From Bacteroides sp. 519 (lineage in GTDB: Bacteria; Bacteroidota; Bacteroidia; Bacteroidales; Bacteroidaceae), in the NCBI RefSeq assembly GCF_010500955.1, contig NZ_QVMJ01000024.1:62001-126000 (forward strand): DNA of 64,000 bases, given 5' to 3'. Positions within the stretch are counted from its first letter, which is position 1, and each line of letters begins with the position of its first letter. A program made the position numbers and the translations under genes. The notes under the pieces were generated by a model. That model saw nothing but the letters and a program-made list of their open reading frames with translations. It was not told the origin of the DNA and did not search any database. Positions 7,305 through 14,792 of the stretch are shown in pieces.

Positions 7305-8975
7305 TCAAGTAAACGATCCCATTCTGAGGTAGCTTACTTCATTTTCGGTTAAATAACGCCAGTCGCCACGTCTTAGTCCCTTTTTAGTGAGTCCGGCAAA
7401 ATAAACGCGGTCGAGCTTGATAACTCTGTAACCTAATGATTCGAATATACGACGAACAATACGATTTTGACCGGAGTGGATTTCGATTCCTACCATATCA
7501 CGTTTGATATCGTCGACATAACTAATAGCATCAGCTTTTATTTCGGTTTCTTCGTCCAACTTAATACCGGCAAGTACTTGCTCCATATCAGCTTTGGTTA
7601 CGTTCTTATCAGTTGTTACCTGGTATATTTTCTTTTTCAGGTATTGAGGGTGAGTAAGTTTTGATGCCAAGTCACCATCATTTGTTAACAACAGAACACC
7701 TGTAGTATTACGGTCGAGACGTCCAACAGGATAAATACGTTCAGTACAGGCTCCTTTTACAAAGTCCATTACTGTGCTACGTTCTTGTGGATCATCTGAT
7801 GTTGTTACACAGTTCTTAGGTTTATTTAAAAGGATATATACCTTACGTTCAATACTTACAGCCTCATTGTGAAACTTAACAAGGTCTGTACGTTTGATTT
7901 TTGTTCCTAATTCTGTTACTACTTCATCATTTACAGTTACTACTCCTGAGGTGATAAATTCATCGGCCTCACGACGCGAACATACTCCGGCATTAGCCAG
8001 GAATTTATTTAAGCGGATTGGCTCATTAGGATCGGTGAACTGCTCCTTATATTCAATTCGTTTCTTTTGACTGTATTTAGCATTCGGATCATAATCTCCG
8101 GTACGGCGAACCGGACGCGAATATCCTCCTCCTTGCTGTCTGTAACCACCGCCGTTGTTATAACCACCGTTGTTGTAACCACCGCCATTGTTGTAATTGT
8201 TGCTTCCTCCGTTTGGAGTAAATCTAGGCCGGCGTGGACGATCGCTGGAGTTTCTGTTTCCATAACCACCGCTGTTTCCATAGCCACTATTGTTACCATA
8301 GTTGCTGTTTCCGTAACCGCCTCTGCTATTTCCATAGCTATTACCACTGTTTCCGTATGAATCACCGCTACTGTTAGGGTTGTATGAATTGCTTGTGATT
8401 TTACGTCTTGGCTTTTCAGTACCATCAGTGCTTTCGGCATTATTAGTACGGCTGTAGTTAGATGAACCTCTGTTGTAATCTGAATTCCTGTTATAATTGG
8501 AATTATAAGAACGTTGTGGACGATCACCTGTGTTGCGGTTGTATCCGCTACGGTTGTCGCTACCTTCTTCACGATTAAAACGTGGGCGATACTGACGTTC
8601 TCCACCTTCCCGGTTATATCCCGAGTTGTTGTCGTCCCTGTTATAGGAAGATCTTTGTGGACGATCGCCACTATTGCGGTTGTAGTTCGAAGAACGGTCG
8701 TTGCTACCATACCTATTGTACGAAGTGCGTTGTGGTCTGTCGCCATACGATGATCTTTCGCCATACGATGATCTTTCACCATACGGTCTGCTTGGGCGGC
8801 TTTCACGGTTATAGCTACTGTTATTGTCGCGATTATAGCTACTACTGTCTCGGTTATAGGAACGGTTGTTGTCATCCCGACGGTTGTACCCGTCTCTGTT
8901 GTAAACTCTGTTACCATCACGGCTGGCGTCTTCTTCATTGGAATTTTCGCGCCAAGATTCATTTTCTGTATTCAT
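7305..8975 (-). CDS. RsuA/RluB-family rRNA pseudouridine synthase with long low-complexity N-terminus
   Basis: The C-terminal 245 residues are a complete RluB-like enzyme that isomerises uridine in rRNA. They contain an S4 RNA-binding domain (PIRLNKFLANAGVCSRREADEFI) and a catalytic domain with the aspartate in YPVGRLDRNTTGVLLLTNDG and a C-terminal GQNRIVRRIFESLGY. The first roughly 305 residues are an unstructured tract rich in Asn, Arg, Tyr, Ser, Gly and Asp, with repeated SYNRD, DRPQRSSYNR and YGNSG units. Such tails occur in Bacteroidota homologs and probably bind RNA or drive self-association (inference). The 55-bp gap to purB, same strand, suggests co-transcription. Confidence 0.9.
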   Translation of the reverse strand: MNTENESWRENSNEEDASRDGNRVYNRDGYNRRDDNNRSYNRDSSSYNRDNNSSYNRESRPSRPYGERSSYGERSSYGDRPQRTSYNRYGSNDRSSNYNRNSGDRPQRSSYNRDDNNSGYNREGGERQYRPRFNREEGSDNRSGYNRNTGDRPQRSYNSNYNRNSDYNRGSSNYSRTNNAESTDGTEKPRRKITSNSYNPNSSGDSYGNSGNSYGNSRGGYGNSNYGNNSGYGNSGGYGNRNSSDRPRRPRFTPNGGSNNYNNGGGYNNGGYNNGGGYRQQGGGYSRPVRRTGDYDPNAKYSQKKRIEYKEQFTDPNEPIRLNKFLANAGVCSRREADEFITSGVVTVNDEVVTELGTKIKRTDLVKFHNEAVSIERKVYILLNKPKNCVTTSDDPQERSTVMDFVKGACTERIYPVGRLDRNTTGVLLLTNDGDLASKLTHPQYLKKKIYQVTTDKNVTKADMEQVLAGIKLDEETEIKADAISYVDDIKRDMVGIEIHSGQNRIVRRIFESLGYRVIKLDRVYFAGLTKKGLRRGDWRYLTENEVSYLRMGSFT

Positions 8976-9027
8976 GCCTTTATTCGAATAAAATTATAAC
9001 TAGTGGCCTCACGGCCTTTAATTCAGA

Positions 9028-10374
9028 CTAGATTCCCGTATAATTGCGGGGATTTATAGCTCTCAATTCTTTTTTAATATCTTCATTTACGTTTAATCCC
9101 TCAATAAATTCTTTTATCGACTTTTCGTTGATAGCTTCGTTTGTACGGGTTAACGCTTTTAATGCTTCGTAAGGGTTAGGATAGGCTTCTCTACGTAAAA
9201 TGGTTTGAATTGCTTCGGCAACAACGCTCCAGCAATTATCCAAATCGTTGTAAATGGCAGCCTCGTTCAACAATAATTTACGCAATCCTTTCAGCGAGCT
9301 TTGTATAGCTATCGAAATATGGCCTAATGGCACGCCTACGTTGCGCAACACAGTTGAGTCTGTAAGGTCGCGTTGTAAACGGGATATGGGTAATTTAGCC
9401 GATAGATGTTCCAGTAATGCACTGGCTATTCCCAGATTACCTTCGGCATTTTCAAAGTCAATAGGGTTAACCTTATGAGGCATGGCACTTGAACCTACTT
9501 CGCCTGCTTTGATTTTTTGCTTGAAGTACTCCATTGAGATATATTGCCAGAAATCCCTGTTCATATCAATCATAATGGTGTTGATGCGTTTCAGTGCATC
9601 AAAAACAGCCGACAGATTGTCGTAATTGGATATCTGGGTAGTATATTCTTCGCGTTCTAAGCCAAGGTTTTCTTTCACAAACCGATTGCCAAAAGCTTTC
9701 CAGTCAATTCCGGGATAGGCCACATTGTGTGCATTGAAGTTACCTGTTGCGCCTCCAAATTTGGCTGTAAACGGAATGTTGTTCAGTATTTCCATTTGCT
9801 TTTCCATGCGGTATGCAAATACCATCACTTCCTTGCCTAAGCGGGTTGGTGATGCTGGCTGACCGTGGGTTTTTGCAAGCATAGGAATATCTTTCCACTC
9901 ATTAGCATATTGCTTAAGTTGGTCGATAAGTTCGTTCATCAACGGATTGTACACTTCTTGAATTGCATCTTTTACCGAAAGCGGTACAGAAGTATTATTG
10001 ATATCCTGCGATGTAAGTCCGAAGTGTATAAACTCTTTATACGCATCCAGTCCACCCAGTTTGTCGAATTCCTCTTTCAGGAAATATTCTACAGCTTTTA
10101 CATCGTGATTGGTTACACTCTCTATGTTCTTAACACGTTGAGCATCTTCTTCTGTAAAATTGCGATAGATGTTTCGGAGTGATTCGTATGTTTCGGGTTT
10201 GAGCCCGGTTAATTGCGGCAAGGGAAGATTGCATAGTGCAATAAAGTATTCCACTTCTACCTGTACCCTGTATTTAATAAGAGCAAATTCAGAGAAATAA
10301 TTAGCAAAAGCTTCAGTTTTGCCTCTATATCGACCGTCAATAGGAGATATTGCGGTAAGTTGATCCAGTTTCAT
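9028..10374 (-). CDS. purB: Adenylosuccinate lyase
   Basis: PurB cleaves SAICAR to AICAR and adenylosuccinate to AMP, two fumarate-releasing steps of purine synthesis. The 448-residue protein has the superfamily signature GSSAMPHKVNPIDFENAEGN with the flexible catalytic serine loop. It also has FGLTSQDINNTSVPL and AKTHGQPASPTRLGKE. It resembles the E. coli-like branch. It is upstream of the pseudouridine synthase gene on the same strand. purH, another purine gene, is far away at 58069-59592. Confidence 0.97.
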   Translation of the reverse strand: MKLDQLTAISPIDGRYRGKTEAFANYFSEFALIKYRVQVEVEYFIALCNLPLPQLTGLKPETYESLRNIYRNFTEEDAQRVKNIESVTNHDVKAVEYFLKEEFDKLGGLDAYKEFIHFGLTSQDINNTSVPLSVKDAIQEVYNPLMNELIDQLKQYANEWKDIPMLAKTHGQPASPTRLGKEVMVFAYRMEKQMEILNNIPFTAKFGGATGNFNAHNVAYPGIDWKAFGNRFVKENLGLEREEYTTQISNYDNLSAVFDALKRINTIMIDMNRDFWQYISMEYFKQKIKAGEVGSSAMPHKVNPIDFENAEGNLGIASALLEHLSAKLPISRLQRDLTDSTVLRNVGVPLGHISIAIQSSLKGLRKLLLNEAAIYNDLDNCWSVVAEAIQTILRREAYPNPYEALKALTRTNEAINEKSIKEFIEGLNVNEDIKKELRAINPRNYTGI

Positions 10375-10503
10375 AGTTTGATTGATGTATTATCAGACTG
10401 CAAAAATAACTATTTTTATTGACTCTGGGGATATGTTCGACATAAAGTTTGTATCTTGCCCCTTAAAATAATAAAAATAACTTTGAAAAGTTTATTCTAT
10501 TAC

Positions 10504-11277
10504 ATGAGTGTTACACTAAAATATCCTTTAATTCTTGTACATGGTATTGCAGCGAAAGACAATACTCTTTTTTGGGGACGGATTCCCTCTGTATTGAAAC
10601 GTAGTGGAGTTAATGTGTTTTGGGGAAATATGGATTCGTGGGGAAATATTGAAACGAATGCGCAGTCTCTTCAAAAGTCTGTTGATGCAGTTTTAAATCA
10701 AACAGGAGCTTCTAAAGTAAATATTATTGCACATTCAAAAGGCGGAATTGATGCACGGTATCTTATCAGTAGTTTAGGATATGCAAACAAGATAGCAAGT
10801 TTAACAACAGTTTCTACTCCTCATCGGGGAGTAGAAATTGTAGATTATATTCTTGGATTTAAGCAAATACAGACACCTCTGGCGCGCAAGATAGCAGAGT
10901 TTCTTGCGAAACTGTATGGCGATAAAGCTCCCAATCCATATGGAGCAACTATCGATTTATCGACAAAAAGCATGAAAGAGTTTAATTTGAAAAATCCGGA
11001 TAGTACAGACGTTTATTACTGCAGTTGTTGTGCTGTATTGAAGAATAGTTTTGATGATCTCTCTTATTTTCTTACCTATAATTATATAAAGAAGGTTGCC
11101 GGACACAATGATGGTATCATAAGTGCCCAATCGGCCGAGTGGGGCGAGAATTTCTATCTGATACATGGTGCCTCGCATGCAGAAATTGTCGATATTAAAA
11201 GAAAAAGCATTTCGGGTTTAAATATTCCGGGAGAATATATGAAAATGGTGGAAGATTTAATATCGAAGGGATTCTGA
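10504..11277 (+). CDS. Triacylglycerol lipase-like alpha/beta hydrolase
   Basis: This is a probable esterase or lipase with the alpha/beta-hydrolase fold. It begins LKYPLILVHGIAAKDN, which contains the oxyanion-hole HG motif. The nucleophile elbow is AHSKGGIDARYL, a Ser in a GHSxGG-like context as in bacterial lipases. The catalytic His is probably in LIHGASHAEIVD near the end. No signal peptide is visible with the start chosen. I prefer the ATG at 10504 (257 residues) because a TATCTTG promoter-like box lies at about 10452, covering the longer TTG-initiated frame. It has no functional neighbours. Confidence 0.85.
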   Translation: MSVTLKYPLILVHGIAAKDNTLFWGRIPSVLKRSGVNVFWGNMDSWGNIETNAQSLQKSVDAVLNQTGASKVNIIAHSKGGIDARYLISSLGYANKIASLTTVSTPHRGVEIVDYILGFKQIQTPLARKIAEFLAKLYGDKAPNPYGATIDLSTKSMKEFNLKNPDSTDVYYCSCCAVLKNSFDDLSYFLTYNYIKKVAGHNDGIISAQSAEWGENFYLIHGASHAEIVDIKRKSISGLNIPGEYMKMVEDLISKGF

Positions 11278-11398
11278 TTACGCAACGAATGGTGTTGTAA
11301 AAGCCAGACCTCCCAGTAAATATTTTATTTTCATGATAATAGGTTGTCGATATCACCAACGTTAATATAAAAAAAAGGTAGACGAATACAACCGTATG

Positions 11399-11520
11399 TC
11401 AAATTTCATCCATTCATAAATCAGTACTAATTTTTATGCTGCAAATCGTGATTTCAAAATGCTGCATTTCACACTTTCAAAATGCAGCATTTCGATTGAA
11501 CGAAATGCAGCATTTTAGCA
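11399..11520. repeat. Array of four AAATGCWGCATTT palindromes with 23-bp period
   Basis: TGCTGCA or TGCAGCA cores start at 11437, 11460, 11483 and 11506, exactly 23 bp apart, each within AAATGCWGCATTT-like palindromes. The leading CATCCATTCATAAATCA is shared with the copy at 39358-39505. The array lies between the lipase gene and tRNA-fMet. The rest of 11278-11398 shows nothing I can name. Confidence 0.92.
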
Positions 11521-11551
11521 TCTGGGGTCAGCCCCATAACCCTATTAACTA

Positions 11552-11584
11552 AAAAAGCGCTTAAGGATTCCTTAAGCGCTTTTT
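11552..11584 (-). terminator. Terminator downstream of tRNA-fMet
   Basis: AAAGCGCTTAAGG and CCTTAAGCGCTTT form a near-perfect stem with a 3-nt loop. It is flanked by A and T runs and so is usable in either direction, and it begins 6 bp past the tRNA 3' end. Confidence 0.85.
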
Positions 11585-11589
11585 CTAAG

Positions 11590-11662
<73 letters not shown>

Positions 11663-11787
11663 ATGTTTTGTGAGTGCAAAGGTACTGCTTTTTTTATAAG
11701 AAACAAATAATTCGATAATTATTTTTATTTATTTCTGGTCGACAATTCGTAATTTGCTGATATATAGTATTGTATTAAGTTGTTTTT

Positions 11788-11955
11788 TTAATCATTATTA
11801 TCGTCCTCATCAACGAAATTATTTAAGTCGAAGGATAATTGCACATATTCATCTTCCAGAATCTTCTTAATATTTGTCGGAGTATCTGCCGGCATATTTT
11901 CCAACCGTTCTTTGGCCAGTTGTACTTCTTGTTCTAATCTATCTCTATTACTCAT
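11788..11955 (-). CDS. 55-residue acidic hypothetical protein
   Basis: A short frame reads MSNRDRLEQEVQLAKERLEN and ends DEDDNND. The first half has a heptad-like pattern that could form a helix or coiled coil, and the tail is strongly acidic. It was found by reading the minus strand of a gap otherwise without genes. An ACTTTG box about 35 bp upstream on that strand resembles a -7 element. It sits between tRNA-fMet and the divergent tetR gene. I do not recognise the family. Coding is supported by composition and position only. Confidence 0.55.
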   Translation of the reverse strand: MSNRDRLEQEVQLAKERLENMPADTPTNIKKILEDEYVQLSFDLNNFVDEDDNND

Positions 11956-12072
11956 AATTATATGTTTTATAAATTAAACACCTGTGTTGGCAAAGTTGTT
12001 CATACGTAACTTAATGCAACTTGGCGTTTCAACTGTTGTTAAGTTTTAAATGTTAATAATAACCCTGTTTTT

Positions 12073-12104
12073 TTTGTATTGTATAAAATAAAAAAGTATT
12101 TTTG
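12073..12104 (+). promoter_or_regulatory. Promoter of tetR: TTTG (-33) and TATTTTTG (-7)
   Basis: TTTG at 12073-12076 and TATTTTTG at 12097-12104 are separated by 20 bp, close to the Bacteroidota consensus layout. Transcription would begin about 10 bp downstream, leaving a short leader. Confidence 0.75.
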
Positions 12105-12132
12105 CTCACATTATTAAGCAATGTGCAATTTT

Positions 12133-12726
12133 ATGCCTGTATCAAAAACAAGAGCCAAGTTAGTAGATATTGCCCGTCAGCTTTTTGCTAAGACGGGAGT
12201 AGAAGGTACTACCATGAATGACATCGCCGTTGCTTCAAAAAAAGGAAGAAGAACACTCTATACCTATTTTAAAAGCAAAGACGAGGTTTATCTTGCTGTA
12301 GTACAGTCTGAACTGGAAATCCTTTCCGAAACATTGACGCGTGTTGTGGAACGAAGCATATCGCCCGAACGCAAAATTGTGGAACTGATTTATACACGTT
12401 TGGACGTAGTGAAAGAAGTAGTGTATCGTAATGGTACATTAAGAGCCGATTTTTTCCGCGATATATGGCGTGTGGAAAATGTGCGTAAGAGATTTGATTG
12501 CAAAGAACGACAATTGTTCCGCAAAGTATTGCAAGAAGGACAGGAAAAAGGCGTTTTCCATGTTGACGATGTGGATATGACTGCCGACCTGATACATTAT
12601 TGCCTGAAAGGAATTGAAGTTCCTTATATCCGCGGACGTATTGGCGAAGGACTTGATTTATCAACTAAAAAGAAATATGTGGCCAACATAGTGTTTGGTG
12701 CACTGCATGCAACGAAAAAACAATAA
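12133..12726 (+). CDS. TetR/AcrR family transcriptional regulator
   Basis: The N-terminal helix-turn-helix is clear: ARQLFAKTGVEGTTMNDIAVASKKGRRTLYTYFKSKDEVY, followed by a variable helical ligand domain, 197 residues in total. I chose the ATG at 12133 (MPVSKTRAK) over one four codons upstream because family members usually begin near this point; both are possible. It is followed after 96 bp by fabG and then an RluA-type synthase on the same strand. It may control fatty-acid synthesis or its own operon (inference). Confidence 0.9.
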   Translation: MPVSKTRAKLVDIARQLFAKTGVEGTTMNDIAVASKKGRRTLYTYFKSKDEVYLAVVQSELEILSETLTRVVERSISPERKIVELIYTRLDVVKEVVYRNGTLRADFFRDIWRVENVRKRFDCKERQLFRKVLQEGQEKGVFHVDDVDMTADLIHYCLKGIEVPYIRGRIGEGLDLSTKKKYVANIVFGALHATKKQ

Positions 12727-12730
12727 TTAG

Positions 12731-12820
12731 AGTACTGAGTTTTAAGTTGTGAGTTTTGAGTTCTATGCAGCATCAAAACTCATTACTCAAAACTCATTAC
12801 TCAAAACTTTAAAACTTAAA
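12731..12820. repeat. Word-repeat hairpin (GAGTTTT words) between tetR and fabG
   Basis: TGAGTTTT words (12736-12761) face ACTCAAAACTCATT words (12775-12808) around TCTATGCAGCAT (12762-12773). The same word family occurs at 57961-58066. The same centre occurs in the unrelated-arm hairpins at 33331-33432 and 60340-60440. Confidence 0.85.
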
Positions 12821-12822
12821 TT

Positions 12823-13569
12823 ATGGGATTATTAGAAGGAAAAACTGCAATCGTAACCGGTGCTGCTCGTGGCATTGGTAAAGCTATCGCTTTGAAATTT
12901 GCTTCGGAAGGAGCTAATATTGCATTCACAGATTTGGCAATAGACGAAAATGCGTTGAATACAGAAAAAGAAATTGCCGCTTATGGTGTAAAAGCAAAAG
13001 GATATGCATCGAATGCAGCTGATTTTGAAGATACAGCTAAGGTAGTAGCTGAAATACATAAAGAATTTGGTCGCATAGATATCCTGGTAAACAATGCAGG
13101 TATCACCCGCGATGGTTTAATGATGCGTATGAGCGAGCAACAATGGGATATGGTTATCAATGTAAACCTCAAATCGGCATTTAACTTTATCCATGCTTGT
13201 ACACCTGTAATGATGCGTCAGAAGGGTGGTAGCATTATCAATATGTCGTCGGTTGTGGGTGTATCGGGTAATGCCGGACAATGTAACTATTCGGCATCAA
13301 AAGCTGGTATGATTGGTTTGGCTAAATCTATAGCAAAAGAATTAGGCTCACGCGGAATCCGTGCCAATGCTATTGCTCCCGGATTTATTATCACTGAAAT
13401 GACCGACCAACTTACCGATGAAGTAAAAGCCGAATGGGCAAAAACAATTCCTTTACGTCGTGGAGGTACTCCCGAGGATGTTGCAAATGTAGCAACGTTC
13501 CTTGCATCTGATATGTCGTCGTATGTTTCGGGCCAGGTATTGCTTTGCGATGGCGGTATGAATATGTAA
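12823..13569 (+). CDS. fabG: 3-oxoacyl-[acyl-carrier-protein] reductase FabG
   Basis: FabG reduces 3-oxoacyl-ACP with NADPH in fatty-acid elongation. This classical short-chain dehydrogenase of 248 residues has TGAARGIGKAIA (cofactor binding) and NNAGIT. The catalytic Ser region is INMSSVVGVSGNAGQCNYSASKAG with YxxxK, followed by IAPGFIITEMT. The final VSGQVLLCDGGMNM matches FabG. Other SDR reductases are possible, but the overall match is strong. It ends 1 bp before the next gene, implying an operon. Confidence 0.92.
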   Translation: MGLLEGKTAIVTGAARGIGKAIALKFASEGANIAFTDLAIDENALNTEKEIAAYGVKAKGYASNAADFEDTAKVVAEIHKEFGRIDILVNNAGITRDGLMMRMSEQQWDMVINVNLKSAFNFIHACTPVMMRQKGGSIINMSSVVGVSGNAGQCNYSASKAGMIGLAKSIAKELGSRGIRANAIAPGFIITEMTDQLTDEVKAEWAKTIPLRRGGTPEDVANVATFLASDMSSYVSGQVLLCDGGMNM

Positions 13570-13570
13570 T

Positions 13571-14233
13571 ATGACTGTTGTTTACGAAGACAACCATATA
13601 GTAGTTGTAAATAAAGCACCCTCGGAAATAGTTCAGGGTGATAAAACAGGAGATATTCCTTTATCGGAAACGGTAAAGGAATATTTGAAAGAGAAATATC
13701 AGAAACCGGGAAATGTGTTTCTTGGAGTTACCCATCGGTTAGACAGGCCTGTTAGCGGATTAGTGATCTTTGCCAAAACCAGCAAAGCGCTTTCGCGCCT
13801 CAACGAAATGTTTAGAACCGGTGACGTTAAAAAGACCTATTGGGCCATTGTTAAAAACGCTCCCGAGCATACCGAGGGTGAGTTGGTGCACTATCTGGTG
13901 CGAAACGAAAAGCAAAACAAAAGCTATGCTTATCCTAAAGAGGTACCCAACTCTAAAAAAGCTATCCTTGATTATAAACTGATTGCCCGATCGGATAATT
14001 ACTATCTGCTTGAAATTGATTTGAAAACAGGACGGCATCATCAGATACGTTGCCAACTTGCTAAAATGGGGTGTCCCATTAAAGGAGATTTGAAGTATGG
14101 GTTTCCACGCTCAAATCCGGATGGCAGTATCAGTTTGCATGCGCGAACAGTAAGTTTCATTCATCCGGTTTCGAAAGAAAAGATAGAACTTGAAGCACCT
14201 GTGCCTGAAGATAATCTTTGGAAGGGTTTCTAA
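13571..14233 (+). CDS. RluA-family RNA pseudouridine synthase (short form)
   Basis: This enzyme converts uridine to pseudouridine in rRNA or tRNA. The 220-residue protein lacks an S4 domain, as do the short RluA/TruC-type members. The catalytic aspartate is in GVTHRLDRPVSGLVIFAKT, followed by YWAIVKN and LKTGRHHQIRCQLAKMGCPIKGDLKYG. It starts 1 bp after the fabG stop, so translation is probably coupled. The precise target site cannot be told from the sequence. Confidence 0.92.
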   Translation: MTVVYEDNHIVVVNKAPSEIVQGDKTGDIPLSETVKEYLKEKYQKPGNVFLGVTHRLDRPVSGLVIFAKTSKALSRLNEMFRTGDVKKTYWAIVKNAPEHTEGELVHYLVRNEKQNKSYAYPKEVPNSKKAILDYKLIARSDNYYLLEIDLKTGRHHQIRCQLAKMGCPIKGDLKYGFPRSNPDGSISLHARTVSFIHPVSKEKIELEAPVPEDNLWKGF

Positions 14234-14333
14234 TGTGTCAATGTGCAAATATGCCAATATGCCAATTGGCTGCGCATTAAAATTGGCACATTAGAAATTG
14301 GCACATTGACATATTAGCATATTGGCACATTAA
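14231..14333. repeat. Word-repeat hairpin (TGCCAAT words) after the rluA-like gene
   Basis: TGTCAATGTGCAAATATGCCAAT words face ATTGGCACATT words around GGCTGCGCATT (14268-14278), the reverse complement of the centre of the element at 1001-1081. It begins within the stop codon of the preceding gene. Confidence 0.82.
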
Positions 14334-14373
14334 AAAAGCTGCTCCCAGAATAGACAAGGGGGAACAGCTTTCT
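14334..14373 (+). terminator. Probable terminator of the tetR-fabG-rluA run
   Basis: AAAGCTGCTCCC and GGGGGAACAGCTTT form a stem with a short loop, flanked by an A-run and TTTCTT. The T-tract is weak, so confidence is moderate. Confidence 0.6.
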
Positions 14374-14740
14374 TAAATGTGCTTAATACATTCAGCAAAA
14401 TTGGCCGCTAGGTACCACACCCAGCGGCTCAACTGCCAATTCTCTGTCTCAAGGCTCTCTAGCCGTAGATTTTGGGGTCACACTTCATCTCCATTTTTAT
14501 GCACTCTGTTTTCTCTCTCTTATTGATCAACCATTTGGGGTTTCGAGATAAAAGTGTGTAACCACCGACACAAACATTCACAATGTAGTTAACAGCTTTT
14601 TTATAGTTAAGGTTTATTATTATGTCTGTTAACCGAAGTTTTTCACACTTAATATATGCCAAAGCTTGTGCCAAACTGGGCGGAAAAAGTTTGTTCGTTG
14701 ATATTCAGTGGGTTAGGTAGAGTGGGGAAGTGTGCCAAAG
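14374..14740. other. Intergenic stretch without a recognisable gene
   Basis: It lies between convergent genes. GCCGCT/AGCGGC (14403-14427) could form a small hairpin. A 71-codon open frame on the minus strand begins with TTG and has no family I recognise; I do not call it. Nothing else is supported. Confidence 0.4.
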
Positions 14741-14792
14741 TGTGGACCTGTGTGGAAACTGTGGAAACAACTGTGGAATTTTTCCACAGTTT
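14741..14792. repeat. Cluster of TGTGGA boxes with a terminal palindrome
   Basis: TGTGGA occurs at 14741, 14751, 14760 and 14772, and its complement TCCACA at 14783. AACTGTGGAA and TTCCACAGTT form a 10-bp stem with a 3-nt loop at 14770-14792, ending in the stop codon of the minus-strand regulator. The boxes recall the DnaA site TTATCCACA, but none is a full match. The hairpin may serve as a terminator. Confidence 0.5.

Noticed and set aside
8009..8962. A 317-codon open frame, and several plus-strand frames, overlapping the pseudouridine synthase
   Set aside because: Their composition (Thr/Ile/Val runs) is the out-of-frame or antisense reading of the Asn/Arg/Tyr repeats of the real gene.
14459..14674. 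A 71-codon minus-strand frame between convergent genes
   Set aside because: It starts with TTG, has no recognisable family and no promoter box; coding is not supported.
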